Shown piece by piece: positions 35,313 to 43,648 of a stretch of DNA of 64,000 nt. A model generated the notes under the pieces. The model worked only from the letters and a program-made list of their open reading frames with translations, made no database searches and was not told where the DNA came from. The DNA is taken from positions 310,001 to 374,000 of the forward strand of contig JAUIEJ010000001.1 in assembly GCA_030428885.1 (NCBI GenBank), read 5' to 3'. Position numbers and translations under genes: made by a program. Numbering within the stretch: position 1 is the stretch's first letter; each line of letters begins with the position of its first letter. Source of the DNA: Gemmatimonadota bacterium. Lineage in GTDB: Bacteria > Gemmatimonadota > Gemmatimonadetes > Longimicrobiales > Gaopeijiaceae.

Positions 35313-36428
35313 CTACAACCCCAGTTCCTCCCGAAGCCGATCCCAGTGCCGTGGCCCGATCGCGTGGCGGTGGTACTCGCCCCCGATCTTCATCGACATC
35401 CGCAGCTCGCGTTCGCCGATGTGGTCTCCGTACGGGAGCATCGACGCCATGTCGTAGAAGGGGGCCAGCCGGACCTGTCCCTCGGGTTCGATGAGAAGGG
35501 ACAGGTTCTTGCCGTGCCCGTCGGTGCAGGCGTACTCGACCGAGAAGCGCAGCCATCGATGGACCGCCCGCACGTCCTCTTCCGGACGCACCGAGTAGTC
35601 TCGCAGGACCCGCGCGACCTCGGCGGGCGAAGGACCCCCCTCGTTCTGGTACTTGCGGTCCGGTGGGACCCCGAGGGCCTGACAGAAGTCCTCCTGATGG
35701 ACTCGCGCGAGTGTACCGTCCGCCCGTCGACGTCGGTCATATCGTTCCACCACGAGGGCTCGGCGTTCTCCCCACTCCACGATCTCGGCCGGTGCAGTCG
35801 TGAGCCCGGCATCCCGGGCGGCGCGCAGGGTATCGCGCTCATTCTCGAGGATTCCGGGCAGTCCGGGGATCGCCGGCTTCACGATGTGGCTCGTGGGGAT
35901 CCGGCCCTGGGGGATCCCCCACCGGCCATCCTCCCCGCGCAGCAGGGCGAACTTCGCCTGCGCTCCGGCCAGGCTGAAGTAGCCCCGGTGTCGTGGGGGG
36001 TACCATCGGGAGCGGTCCGCTTCGATCTCGGCGACTCGTTCTTCCAGTGCCGACTCGGCGAGCCAGTCGATGCGGTCGTCGTCTCCGAGCGTGGCGGCGT
36101 CCAGCCGGTCCTCCCGCACGAAGCGACACGCGCCGGGGCAATCCTCTCCGACGTGTGCGAGGAGTGCGAAGGCATTGTTGCCGGAGACCCCGAAGTCTCG
36201 GCCCCACCGGCGGCGGACCTCGGGGTCGTCCGGAAGTAGCCCCTGCAGGAAGGGGCGGAGCGCGTCGTCGCCATGCTCGGGGAGTACGAGGGGCATGCGG
36301 GTCGAGAGCGGGTAGGCTCGGGGGTTCCGACGCCACCCCTCGTCGTAGATCAGCCGAACTCGGCCGTTCTGCTGCTCGATCCGTCCCCCGTAGTCGTCTC
36401 CGAAGAGAAGGTGCAGGACCTCAGCCAT
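35313..36428 (-). CDS. hipA: HipA-like serine/threonine kinase toxin
   Basis: This is a 371-residue HipA-family kinase; E. coli HipA phosphorylates GltX and arrests growth. The ejection-loop serine region is SLAGAQAKFALL (Ser152, equivalent to Ser150). The phosphate-delivery motif is CTDGHGKNLSLL (Asp303, equivalent to Asp309), and the metal-binding segment LAPFYDMASMLPYG (Asp326). GVPPDRKYQNEGGPS and PTSHIVKP are also typical. The protein stops just after GPRHW, about 60 residues earlier than E. coli HipA, so the C-terminal helical subdomain is missing or reduced. Its start overlaps the hipB stop by 8 nt. GC around this pair is visibly lower than in the neighbours, consistent with a mobile module. 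Confidence 0.92.
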   Translation of the reverse strand: MAEVLHLLFGDDYGGRIEQQNGRVRLIYDEGWRRNPRAYPLSTRMPLVLPEHGDDALRPFLQGLLPDDPEVRRRWGRDFGVSGNNAFALLAHVGEDCPGACRFVREDRLDAATLGDDDRIDWLAESALEERVAEIEADRSRWYPPRHRGYFSLAGAQAKFALLRGEDGRWGIPQGRIPTSHIVKPAIPGLPGILENERDTLRAARDAGLTTAPAEIVEWGERRALVVERYDRRRRADGTLARVHQEDFCQALGVPPDRKYQNEGGPSPAEVARVLRDYSVRPEEDVRAVHRWLRFSVEYACTDGHGKNLSLLIEPEGQVRLAPFYDMASMLPYGDHIGERELRMSMKIGGEYHRHAIGPRHWDRLREELGL

Positions 36429-36648
36429 CGGCCGGCTCCGAAACCGGGGCCACGTCGGTGCGCAGCCGAAGGACCCGGAGCAGCCGCATGACCCGGTCCA
36501 ACTCCGCCGTCCCCTTCCCCTGCTCGACCTGGATGAGCCATTGACGGGACATGCCCGCGCGCCGACTGACCTCGACCTGGGTGAGGCCGAGTTCCTGGCG
36601 CCGGTTGCGGATCAGAAGCCCGAGGTCGCGGGAGTTGGAGACGATCAT
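36421..36648 (-). CDS. hipB: HipB-like Xre antitoxin
   Basis: This is a 75-residue helix-turn-helix protein: LGLLIRNRRQELGLTQVEVSRRAGMSRQWLIQVEQGKGTAELDRVMRLLRVLRLRTDV, a canonical Xre domain as in HipB, which binds operator DNA and neutralises HipA. The ATG at 36648 is preferred over in-frame starts at 36699 and 36714 because three operator-like repeats then lie upstream rather than inside the gene; there is no strong Shine-Dalgarno for any choice. The stop overlaps hipA by 8 nt, giving the usual antitoxin-first order and translational coupling. Confidence 0.88.
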   Translation of the reverse strand: MIVSNSRDLGLLIRNRRQELGLTQVEVSRRAGMSRQWLIQVEQGKGTAELDRVMRLLRVLRLRTDVAPVSEPADG

Positions 36649-36651
36649 GGA

Positions 36652-36720
36652 ATGTAAGCGAACGATGACATTGAGTCTCGTGTCCACGTTCGCGTACATC
36701 GGGAGAAATGTCAATGAACG
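36652..36720 (-). promoter_or_regulatory. Three operator-like repeats upstream of hipBA
   Basis: Three copies of a 13-bp element lie upstream of hipB: ATGTAAGCGAACG at 36652-36664 on the plus strand, ATGTACGCGAACG at 36699-36687 on the minus strand (12 of 13 matching) and ATGTCAATGAACG at 36708-36720 on the plus strand (10 of 13). The first two form an inverted pair 22 nt apart and the second and third another. The arrangement resembles the multi-operator region through which HipB represses its own operon. Confidence 0.6.
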
Positions 36721-36770
36721 CTGACGCCGAGGCAGTCATGGCACCCAGGGATCGGGACGAGTCGGTCGAT

Positions 36771-36992
36771 TCAGTCCGCGACGTCCCCTCCGCGACGGCG
36801 ATGCCACCAGGGGAGCACGAGCAAGTACACGCCGCTGGCCATCAGGAGCAGGAGGGGCGGCAGGGGCAGGTAGTACAGCATGCTCTCCTCGCTCCGGCCG
36901 GTGAAGGCGGCCCAGGCGGCGAAACCGACGGCAATGAGAAACACCATCGAGACCCATCGGTGCGCCTGTCGAACGAATCGATTCCAGCTCAT
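36771..36992 (-). CDS. Small two-helix membrane protein
   Basis: This is a 73-residue protein of unknown function. It begins MSWNRFVRQAHRWVSMVFLIAVGFAAWAAFTG, with a basic head then a membrane helix; a second helix is YYLPLPPLLLLMASGVYLLVLPWW, followed by a basic RRRGGD tail. The HRW...F pattern recalls the PepSY-associated membrane segment, but it is too short for that family. It is the third gene of the ArsR/SRPBCC operon and its ATG overlaps the SRPBCC stop by 4 nt (ATGA). This gene is shorter than the main gene set and rests on its coupling and clear topology. Confidence 0.7.
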   Translation of the reverse strand: MSWNRFVRQAHRWVSMVFLIAVGFAAWAAFTGRSEESMLYYLPLPPLLLLMASGVYLLVLPWWHRRRGGDVAD

Positions 36993-37429
36993 GGGGACTC
37001 CTCTTCGGGCAGGCGTGCGAGCAGCTGCTCGAGGGCGTCGAAGAACTCCGGCCAACCGGCGCGAGCGCCACCGTAGGCCTGCTTCTGATCGTGGCGGAAG
37101 CCTTCCTGCTCCATCCGGAGGCGAGTGCCCCCCTCGGTGGGGATGAGGGTGAAGGTGACGACACTCTTGAGGGCGAACGCCGCCTGATCGGATTCGAAGT
37201 TCCAGCTGTAGGCCAGTCGGTGGTGTGGTTCGACCGCCAGGACTTCGCAGTCGAGATCTCCGCCCCACTCGCCGTTCAGGGTGAATGTGTGGCCGACCTC
37301 TGGGCGGAAGTCGTTCTTCATCAGCCATGCGGCGACCAGGTCGGGGTCGGTGAGGGCCCGCCACAGCTTTTCCGGGGGGTGGTCGAACTCGCGTTCGACC
37401 ACTACGGCGCGTGTTCCAGCGTCGGTCAT
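36989..37429 (-). CDS. SRPBCC (AHSA1-like) domain protein
   Basis: This is a 146-residue START/Bet v1-fold protein of the activator-of-Hsp90-ATPase (AHSA1) type: VVVEREFDHPPEKLWRALTDPDLVAAWLMKNDFRPEVGHTFTLNGEWGGDLDCEVLAVEPHHRLAYSWNF, ending VVTFTLIPTEGGTRLRMEQEGF....WPEFFDALEQLLARL. In bacteria this gene is typically paired with an ArsR regulator, as here, and may bind small hydrophobic ligands. It is the middle gene of a three-gene operon, with ATGA overlaps on both sides. The ligand is unknown. Confidence 0.93.
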   Translation of the reverse strand: MTDAGTRAVVVEREFDHPPEKLWRALTDPDLVAAWLMKNDFRPEVGHTFTLNGEWGGDLDCEVLAVEPHHRLAYSWNFESDQAAFALKSVVTFTLIPTEGGTRLRMEQEGFRHDQKQAYGGARAGWPEFFDALEQLLARLPEEESP

Positions 37430-37746
37430 GGGTCCATCCTGTCGAGCAGGTGTTCGAGGTCGTCGAACCGCGCCTCCCAGAACTCCCGCATCTCCCGTGT
37501 CCAGTCGGCGAGCGGCTCGAGTGCTCGCAGGTTGGCGCTGTAGACGGTGACACGACCGTCACGCACCCCCTCGACGAGGCCCGCCTCGCGGAGCACTCGC
37601 AGGTGCTTGGAGACCGCGGGCTGAGACACGCCGGCCTGGGCCGTGAGGGCGGTCACCGTCTGGCCACCGGCGCGACAGAGCCGCTCGAACAGCGCGCGGC
37701 GCGTGGGATCGGCGAGGGTGCGAAAGAGGGTGTCCGGGTTCGGCAC
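37426..37746 (-). CDS. ArsR-family transcriptional regulator
   Basis: This is a 106-residue winged-helix regulator: LFRTLADPTRRALFERLCRAGGQTVTALTAQAGVSQPAVSKHLRVLREAGLVEGVRDGRVTVYSANLRALEPLADWTREMREFWEARFDDLEHLLD. The HTH is VTALTAQAGVSQPAVSKHLRVL. No metal-binding Cys pair is present, so it fits the subgroup paired with SRPBCC proteins rather than metal sensors. The GTG at 37746 has AGGAG about 9 nt upstream. Upstream are two inverted-repeat operators, one of which overlaps this ribosome-binding site, so the operon is almost certainly autorepressed. Confidence 0.94.
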   Translation of the reverse strand: MPNPDTLFRTLADPTRRALFERLCRAGGQTVTALTAQAGVSQPAVSKHLRVLREAGLVEGVRDGRVTVYSANLRALEPLADWTREMREFWEARFDDLEHLLDRMDP

Positions 37747-37748
37747 GA

Positions 37749-37802
37749 TTCATAACTCCTTGGTTATGAAAGAGACATAACCGTGCGGTTATGAATTGAC
37801 AA
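37749..37802 (-). promoter_or_regulatory. ArsR operon promoter with two operator palindromes
   Basis: Two inverted repeats flank each other: CATAAC-N6-GTTATG at 37751-37768 (flanked by TT/AA) and CATAACCGTGCGGTTATG at 37776-37793, a seven-base-arm palindrome. Their centres are 25 bp apart. On the minus strand a candidate -35 TTGTCA (37802-37797) and -10 TATGTC (37779-37774) are separated by 17 bp, so the second palindrome fills the spacer and the first covers the ribosome-binding site. This is the layout of an ArsR-repressed promoter. Confidence 0.72.
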
Positions 37803-37870
37803 CCTCGGTCGGGCTGCTCGGGCGTCGGCCGAGTCCCGGCGGGCGGTACACCGGCGAGGGGAGTCGGTCG

Positions 37871-40375
37871 TCAGGCCCGGGTCGAGCGCCCGCCCTCACC
37901 GCCTGCCGGATCCACGTCGGCGCCCAGCCCCGAACACAGCCGCAGCAGATCGGCGAAGACGCCCGCCGCCGTCACCGCGGGACCGGCGCCAGGACCCCGG
38001 ACCACCAGGGCGTTGTCGGCGTATCGATCGGAGACGAAGCGCACCACGTTGTCGGTGAGGTCCATGGAGGCGAAGGGATGCTCGGCCGGCAGCGCCTCGA
38101 TGCGGGCGGCGGCCCGTCCCTCGGCGTCGACCCGGCCCACGAACCGGAGCACCCGGCCCTGACTCGCCGCGTTGGCGCGGCGGCGTTCCATGGCCTCGTC
38201 GACGCGACCGAGTCCCTGGAGGAACCCGTCCACGTCGACCCCTTCGAGTTCGGACGGCACAAGGGACTCCACCTCCACGTCCTGGAGTTGGAGATCCAGT
38301 CCCATCTCCCGCCCCAGGATCACCAGCTTCCGGGCCACGTCGGTGCCCGACAGGTCGTCCCGGGGATCGGGCTCGGTGAAGCCCTTTTTCCGGGCCTCGG
38401 CCACCAGGGCCGAGAAGGGTCGGGAGCCGTCGAAGACGTTGAACAGATAGGCCAGGGTGCCCGAGAGGATGCCCTCTACGAAGTGCACCCGATCGCCGGT
38501 GGTGCGCAGGTCCCGGAGCGTCGTCAGGATGGGGAGCCCGGCCCCCACCGTGGACTCCTGGAGGAACCGGGCGCCCCCCGACCGCCGGCGTCGGTGCATG
38601 TCGTGGTACGCCTTCAGGGGGGCGGCGCCGGCGAGCTTGTTGGCGGTGATGACGTGGATGCCCCGCTCCATCCAGGCGCCGTACCGTTCGGCGGGGGCCG
38701 ACGCCGCGGAGCAGTCGATGATCACGGCGTGGGGCAGGTGGTCGGCGCGGATGTGGCGCGCGAAGGCGTCGAGGTCGGCGGGCTCGGAGGCCTCGCCGAG
38801 GGCGTCGCGCCACGCCGTCCAGGGAATTCCCCCGTCGGAGCGGACCATGCGGGTGGAGCGGGTGATGCCCCGGAGCCTCAGGTCCAGGCGGGCGTCCCGG
38901 GCGATGCGCTCCAGGGCGGCCGTGACCTGGTCCAGGAACTGGGCCCCCACGTTGCCCGGACCCACCAGGCCCACCGACACCGTCCGGGGCGAGAGGTAGA
39001 AGGCGGTGTGCACGGTGCGGAGCGCCCGCCGGGCGTCGGCGCCGTCGATGACCGCCGAGATGTTGCGCTCCGACGATCCCTGGGCGATGGCCCGGACGTT
39101 GACGCCGGCCCGGCCCAGGGCGCCGAAGAGGCGGCCCGCCACCCCGGGCACGCCCCGCATGCCGTCGCCCACCACGGCCAGGATGGCGCATCCCTCCTGG
39201 ACGTCCACGGCCTGGATCTGCCCCCGGGCCAACTCCCGGGCGAAGGCCTCTTCCACCACCCGGGCCGCGTCGGCGGCCACTTCGTCGCGCACCGCCACGC
39301 AGATGGAGTGCTCCGAGCTGCCCTGGGAGATCACCACCACCGAGATGTGGGCCTCCCGGAGGGCATCGAAGAGGCGGGCGGCGGTGCCGGGCACGCCGAT
39401 GAGGCCGGCGCCCCGGAGGTTCACCAGCGCCATGCCGTCGATGACCGTGATGCCCTTCACCCGGTGCTCGTCGTCGCCCACGGCGCCGATGCGGGTGCCG
39501 GGGGCGTCGGGGGCGAAGGAGTTGCGGATCACCAGGGGGATCCCGGCGTCGATGAGGGGCGCCATGGTGGAGGGGTGGATCACCCGGGCGCCGAAGTAGG
39601 CCAGCTCCATGGCCTCGTCGTAGGTGAGGCGCGGCACCACCGACGCCTCGGTCTCGATGCGGGGATCGCCGCTGAGCACGCCGTCCACGTCGGTCCAGAT
39701 GACGGCCCGCTCGGCCTCGAGGAGCTTCGCCACGATGGAGGCTGAATGGTCGCTGCCGTTGCGCCCCAGGGTCGTGGGACTCCCGGCCGCCGTCCGGGCC
39801 ACGTAGCCCGTGATCACCACCACGTCGGCGTCCACGTCGACCAGCGCGTCGGCCAGGAGGGAGGACGAGGCGGACCAGTCCACCGCCGGCCCCAGTTCGC
39901 CCGGGCCCACCACCAGGAACCGGCGGGCGTCGAGCCAGGTCGCCGACGCGGCGGCGTCGGCTGCCACCCGGGCGGCCAGGAGCCGCGCCGACCAGAACTC
40001 GCCGAATCCAGACACCAGCCCGGCGGCTTCCGGCGGCACGGCCCGGAGCAGGCGGGTGGAGGCCACCACGGCCCGGATGGTGTCCAGGTCCTCATCCAGC
40101 GCCGCCACCCAACGATCCCGGGCGGCGCCGTCCACGAGCCCGTCCGCCAGGGCGGTCAGGTCGCGGCTGAGGGCGGCCACGCCGGCGTCGACCTCGGCGT
40201 CGTCGAGGGCCAGGTCCAGGAGGGCCAGGAGGCGGTCGGTGACCCCGGCCGGGGCCGACACCACCACGGCCCGGCGCGACGGGCCGGCGTCGGCCACGAT
40301 GCGGGCCACCCGGGCGAACTCGTCGATGCCGGCCAGGCTCGAGCCGCCGAACTTGTGGACGGTCCAGCGGTTCAT
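37871..40375 (-). CDS. thrA: Bifunctional aspartokinase / homoserine dehydrogenase
   Basis: This is an 834-residue fused enzyme that phosphorylates aspartate and reduces aspartate semialdehyde to homoserine, feeding threonine and methionine synthesis. The aspartokinase half has VHKFGGSSLAG (residues 7-17), TLGRNGSDHSASIVAKLLEAERAVIWTDVDGV and two ACT-type segments (VNLRGAGLIGVPGTAARLFDALREAHISVVVISQGSSEHSICVAV; AILAVVGDGMRGVPGVAGRLFGALGRAGVNVRAIAQGSSERNISAVI), which usually bind an amino-acid effector. The homoserine dehydrogenase half starts near 468 with VGLVGPGNVGAQ (NAD(P)-binding) and contains TANKLAGAAPLK and VEGILSGTLAYLFN. Its ATG overlaps the hisIE stop by 4 nt (ATGA), so it is the last gene of the histidine operon. 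Confidence 0.95.
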   Translation of the reverse strand: MNRWTVHKFGGSSLAGIDEFARVARIVADAGPSRRAVVVSAPAGVTDRLLALLDLALDDAEVDAGVAALSRDLTALADGLVDGAARDRWVAALDEDLDTIRAVVASTRLLRAVPPEAAGLVSGFGEFWSARLLAARVAADAAASATWLDARRFLVVGPGELGPAVDWSASSSLLADALVDVDADVVVITGYVARTAAGSPTTLGRNGSDHSASIVAKLLEAERAVIWTDVDGVLSGDPRIETEASVVPRLTYDEAMELAYFGARVIHPSTMAPLIDAGIPLVIRNSFAPDAPGTRIGAVGDDEHRVKGITVIDGMALVNLRGAGLIGVPGTAARLFDALREAHISVVVISQGSSEHSICVAVRDEVAADAARVVEEAFARELARGQIQAVDVQEGCAILAVVGDGMRGVPGVAGRLFGALGRAGVNVRAIAQGSSERNISAVIDGADARRALRTVHTAFYLSPRTVSVGLVGPGNVGAQFLDQVTAALERIARDARLDLRLRGITRSTRMVRSDGGIPWTAWRDALGEASEPADLDAFARHIRADHLPHAVIIDCSAASAPAERYGAWMERGIHVITANKLAGAAPLKAYHDMHRRRRSGGARFLQESTVGAGLPILTTLRDLRTTGDRVHFVEGILSGTLAYLFNVFDGSRPFSALVAEARKKGFTEPDPRDDLSGTDVARKLVILGREMGLDLQLQDVEVESLVPSELEGVDVDGFLQGLGRVDEAMERRRANAASQGRVLRFVGRVDAEGRAAARIEALPAEHPFASMDLTDNVVRFVSDRYADNALVVRGPGAGPAVTAAGVFADLLRLCSGLGADVDPAGGEGGRSTRA

Positions 40376-40995
40376 CGTCGGGACTCCAGTTCGGCCAGGA
40401 GGTCGTCCAGCGTGGCGCCGGCGGCCAGGAGGCCGGCCAGGGCGTGGTAGAGCAGGTCGGCGGCCTCCTCGGTGGCCCGGGGGGCGTGGCCCTGGACCAG
40501 GGCCTGGATGAGCTCGGCGGTTTCCTCGCCGAGCTTCTTCACCCGGAGGTTGGGGTCGTCCAGGAGGCGCACCGTGTAGCTGTCCGGGGGGCGGGTGGCG
40601 GCCCGGTCCCGGAGGGTGGCCCACACGGCGGGGAGGGTGTCTTCGGCCCGGGGGTCGGCGTGGTCGCCGAAACAGGTGGCCTCGCCGGTGTGGCAGGCGG
40701 GGCCTGCCGGCCGCACCCGGGCCAGGAGGGTGTCGCCGTCGCAGTCGCCGTGGAGCGAGACGACCTCCAGCACGTGCCCGCTGGTTTCGCCCTTCATCCA
40801 GAGGGACTCCCGGGAGCGGGACCAGAAGTGGAGGCGCCCCGTCTCCAGGGTGCGCTCCAGGGCGTCGCGGTTGGCCCAGGCCACCATGAGCACCCGGCCG
40901 TCGTGGGCGTCCTGGGCCACCACGGGAAGCAGCCCCCGGTCGTCGAAGACCAGGGCGTCGATCTGGTCGGGTGTCGCCACGCGTCGGTCGGTCAT
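40372..40995 (-). CDS. hisIE: Bifunctional phosphoribosyl-AMP cyclohydrolase / phosphoribosyl-ATP pyrophosphatase
   Basis: This is a 207-residue fusion for histidine steps 2 and 3. The N-terminal cyclohydrolase part has [79 protein letters not shown], with the zinc-binding CDGD...C...C residues visible. The C-terminal pyrophosphatase part (from about 120) has [42 protein letters not shown]...[14 protein letters not shown], the MazG-like EE.E...A motif. It overlaps hisF upstream and thrA downstream by 4 nt each. Confidence 0.95.
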   Translation of the reverse strand: MTDRRVATPDQIDALVFDDRGLLPVVAQDAHDGRVLMVAWANRDALERTLETGRLHFWSRSRESLWMKGETSGHVLEVVSLHGDCDGDTLLARVRPAGPACHTGEATCFGDHADPRAEDTLPAVWATLRDRAATRPPDSYTVRLLDDPNLRVKKLGEETAELIQALVQGHAPRATEEAADLLYHALAGLLAAGATLDDLLAELESRR

Positions 40996-41756
40996 GCCGC
41001 CTCCCGCACGTCCAGGCCCCACCCCCGCAACGCCGACTTCAGGGCGCCCACCGTGGTGAGTCCATCGTGGAGGATGCCCGCCAGCAGGGCCGCCGACGCG
41101 TGCCCCTCCACGAAGGCGTCCCGGAGGTGGGCGGCCTCGCCGGCCCCCCCCGAGGCCACCACCGGGACGGCCACGCGGTCGGCCACCGCCCGGGTCAGCT
41201 CCAGGTCGTAGCCCGTGCGGACCCCGTCGCGGTCGATGGAGGTGAGGAGGATCTCGCCGGCCCCCAGTTCGGCGCACCGGCGGGCCCAGGCCACGGCGTC
41301 CAGGTCGGTGCGGGTCTTCCCGCCGTGGGTGTAGTGGCGCCACCCGCCGCCGTCCTCCCGGGCCGCGTCGATGCTGGCCACGATGCACTGGCTGCCGTAG
41401 CGCCGGGCGCCCTCGGTGAGGAGTCCCGGATCCCGGACCGCCGCCGAGTTGACGCTGATCTTGTCGGCACCCGCCCGGAGGAGGGGACCGATGTCGTCGA
41501 CGCTCCGCACCCCGCCTCCCACCGTGAGGGGCACGAAGAGCACCTCGGCCGTGCGCTGCACCGTCTCCAGGAGGGTGCCCCGGTTCTCCCGGGTGGCGGA
41601 GATGTCCAGAAACACCACCTCGTCGGCGCCCTCGGCCTCGTAGCGGGCGGCGAGCTCCACCGGGTCTCCCACGTCCCGGAGTCCCTCGAAATTCGTGCCT
41701 TTCACGACCCGTCCGTCCTTCACGTCGAGACAGACCACGACCCGGGGCTTCAGCAT
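40992..41756 (-). CDS. hisF: Imidazole glycerol phosphate synthase subunit HisF
   Basis: This is a 254-residue TIM barrel that, with HisH, makes imidazole-glycerol phosphate and AICAR from PRFAR and glutamine. Signatures are [35 protein letters not shown] (the first catalytic Asp in CLD), [69 protein letters not shown] (the second catalytic Asp in SIDRDG), [15 protein letters not shown]. The start overlaps nothing; its stop overlaps the hisIE start by 4 nt. It follows the usual his order with HisH further upstream in this operon. Confidence 0.96.
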   Translation of the reverse strand: MLKPRVVVCLDVKDGRVVKGTNFEGLRDVGDPVELAARYEAEGADEVVFLDISATRENRGTLLETVQRTAEVLFVPLTVGGGVRSVDDIGPLLRAGADKISVNSAAVRDPGLLTEGARRYGSQCIVASIDAAREDGGGWRHYTHGGKTRTDLDAVAWARRCAELGAGEILLTSIDRDGVRTGYDLELTRAVADRVAVPVVASGGAGEAAHLRDAFVEGHASAALLAGILHDGLTTVGALKSALRGWGLDVREAA

Positions 41757-41760
41757 GGCG

Positions 41761-42306
41761 TCACTCCTCGTCGTCCCACGTGAGAGCCACCGACCCCTTG
41801 GTGCTGAACACCCGTTCGCCCTCCCTCAGGGCCTGGCGCAGGGCGAGGCCCGTGGCCTTCACCGCCGCCTCCACCACGTGGTGTTTGTCCCGCCCCCGGT
41901 CCACCACCACATGGAGGGTGGCGCCGAGGTTCACCGCCAGGCTCTGGAGGAAGTGCTCGTAGAGGTTCGAGGGCAGACGTCCGTCGTACCAGGCCCGCCC
42001 CCCCAGGTCCACGGCGGCCCGCACCAGGGCGTCGTCCATGGGCACCGTGGCCCACCCGTAGCGCTCGGCCCGCTCGGGCACCTCCCGGGCCAGGGCCAGC
42101 CCCAGGGTGATGGCCACGTCTTCCACCAGGTGGTGCTTCAGGTCGCCCGTGGCCTGGAGCGAGAGGCCCAGGCCCGCGTATCGGGCCAGGGTCTCCACCA
42201 TGTGGGTCAGGAAGGGCTCGTCGGTGGTGACGTCGATGTCGCCTCCCGACGCCGAGAGTTGCAGGCGGATGTTGGTTTCGCGGGTCTCGCGGCGAAGCGT
42301 GGTCAT
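41761..42306 (-). CDS. hisB: Imidazoleglycerol-phosphate dehydratase
   Basis: This is a 181-residue, monofunctional HisB with no phosphatase domain, catalysing the sixth step of histidine synthesis with bound manganese. The metal-binding histidine motifs are seen as [35 protein letters not shown] and [21 protein letters not shown], with [20 protein letters not shown] between them. It normally begins with R..R.T.ET.I....D, here [29 protein letters not shown]. Its ATG overlaps the hisA stop by 4 nt and it ends 4 nt before hisF. Confidence 0.96.
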   Translation of the reverse strand: MTTLRRETRETNIRLQLSASGGDIDVTTDEPFLTHMVETLARYAGLGLSLQATGDLKHHLVEDVAITLGLALAREVPERAERYGWATVPMDDALVRAAVDLGGRAWYDGRLPSNLYEHFLQSLAVNLGATLHVVVDRGRDKHHVVEAAVKATGLALRQALREGERVFSTKGSVALTWDDEE

Positions 42307-43037
42307 GGGGTGTCTCGGTTCGGGGAACCGCCCCACCGTTCGGCCACGTCGGTGGGGCGGAGGGTTCCGGTGTAGAGGGCCATGCCCAGCACGGCCCCGT
42401 GGGCGCCGGCGGCGTCCAGCGCCGCCAGGTCGTCGAGGGTGGTGATGCCGCCGGAGATCCAGACCGGGTGGGCCGACGCGTCGATGACCGCGGCCATGGC
42501 GCCCACGTCGATCCCCTCCATGCGGCCCTCCCGCCCCACGTCGGTGCAGAGCACCCCGGCCAGGGGCGTGTCGGCGAGGGAGCCGACGAAGTCCCGGACC
42601 TCGAGCCCGGACCCCTCCGTCCACCCCTTCCGGAGCACCCTCCCGTCGCGGACGTCGGCGGCCACCACCACCCTCCCGGGGTGGCGGAGGGCCAGGGCCT
42701 CGAGCCACGGTCGGTCGTCCACGGCCCGGGTGCCTACCACGATGCGGTCCGGGCCGTCGGCCAGAAGGGCGTCGGCCCGGGCGTCGTCCCGGATGCCCCC
42801 GCCCACCTGCACCTCGGCCTCGGTGGCCTCCACCACCTCGGCGATGCGTCGGGCGTTGTCGCCGGTGCCCAGGGCGGCGTCCAGGTCCACCACGTGGAGG
42901 TGCCGGAAGCCCAGGTTCCACCAGCGGCGGGCCGCGGCCACCGGCGAAGGGAGCGACACCCGCTCGGCGTCGGGGCGCCCTCCCACGAGCTGCACGCAGC
43001 GGCCGCCCTTCAGATCCACCGCCGGGACCGCGATCAC
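42303..43037 (-). CDS. hisA: Phosphoribosylformimino-AICAR ribotide isomerase HisA
   Basis: This is a 244-residue TIM-barrel isomerase acting just before HisF. It opens VIAVPAVDLKGGRCVQLVGGRP with the first catalytic Asp in AVD. It continues GFRHLHVVDLDAALGTGDNARRIAEV, EVQVGGGIRDDARADALLADGPDRIVVGTRAV and GVLCTDVGREGRMEGIDVGAMAAVIDASAHPVWISGGITTLDDLAALDAAGAHGAVLGMALYTG, where the second catalytic Asp is in CTDVGREG. The GTG at 43037 overlaps the hisH stop as GTGA, and its stop overlaps hisB by 4 nt. Confidence 0.95.
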   Translation of the reverse strand: MIAVPAVDLKGGRCVQLVGGRPDAERVSLPSPVAAARRWWNLGFRHLHVVDLDAALGTGDNARRIAEVVEATEAEVQVGGGIRDDARADALLADGPDRIVVGTRAVDDRPWLEALALRHPGRVVVAADVRDGRVLRKGWTEGSGLEVRDFVGSLADTPLAGVLCTDVGREGRMEGIDVGAMAAVIDASAHPVWISGGITTLDDLAALDAAGAHGAVLGMALYTGTLRPTDVAERWGGSPNRDTP

Positions 43038-43648
43038 GACGCCTCCCCGGCCGGGAGAGCCGCGGCGGCGATGAAGTTGGCGATGAGGCGGCGTCCGGGC
43101 CCGCTGCTCTTCTCCGGGTGGAACTGGACGCCCCAGGTCCGGTGGCGCCGCACGGCGGCGGCGAAGGTGTCGTCTTCGTAGCGGGTGCGGGCCACGACGT
43201 CCTGCTCCTCTTCGGGTTCGCAGACGAAGGAGTTGGCGTAGTATGCGGTGAGTCGGGGGAGGCCGGCGAAGAGGGGATCGTCGGCGGGCTCCACGTCGTT
43301 CCACCCCATCTGGGGCACGATGGAGGTCCGGAGGCGCCGCACCCGTCCGGGCACCACGCCCAGACCCCGTCCCTCGCCCTCGGCGCTCTCGTCGAAGAGC
43401 AGTTGCATGCCCAGACAGATGCCCAGGCAGGGCAACCCCCGGGCCAGGGCGTCCCGCACCGGTGCCGGATCGGTGGGGAGGGCGGCCACGGCGGCGGCGA
43501 AGGCCCCCACGCCGGGAAGCACCAGGGCGTCCAGGGCCAGGGCCCGGGACCAGTCCCGGGTCACCTCCACCCGGGCACCGGCCCCTTCCAGCGCCTTGCC
43601 CAGGGAGTGGAGGTTGCCCACCCCGTAGTCGAAGAGGGCCACGTTCAT
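43034..43648 (-). CDS. hisH: Imidazole glycerol phosphate synthase subunit HisH
   Basis: This is a 204-residue class I glutamine amidotransferase that supplies ammonia to HisF. The nucleophile Cys lies in LPCLGICLGMQLLFDES, and the catalytic His-Glu pair in WGVQFHPEKSS. It opens NVALFDYGVGNLHSLGKALEGAGARVEV, and has LVLPGVGAFAAAV and YYANSFVCEPEEE, all typical. It overlaps hisC upstream by 4 nt and hisA downstream by GTGA. Confidence 0.96.
   Translation of the reverse strand: MNVALFDYGVGNLHSLGKALEGAGARVEVTRDWSRALALDALVLPGVGAFAAAVAALPTDPAPVRDALARGLPCLGICLGMQLLFDESAEGEGRGLGVVPGRVRRLRTSIVPQMGWNDVEPADDPLFAGLPRLTAYYANSFVCEPEEEQDVVARTRYEDDTFAAAVRRHRTWGVQFHPEKSSGPGRRLIANFIAAAALPAGEAS

Noticed and set aside
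38050-39745. Plus-strand frames opposite thrA
   Set aside because: They are antisense shadows of the aspartokinase/homoserine dehydrogenase; the minus-strand frame has all catalytic blocks.
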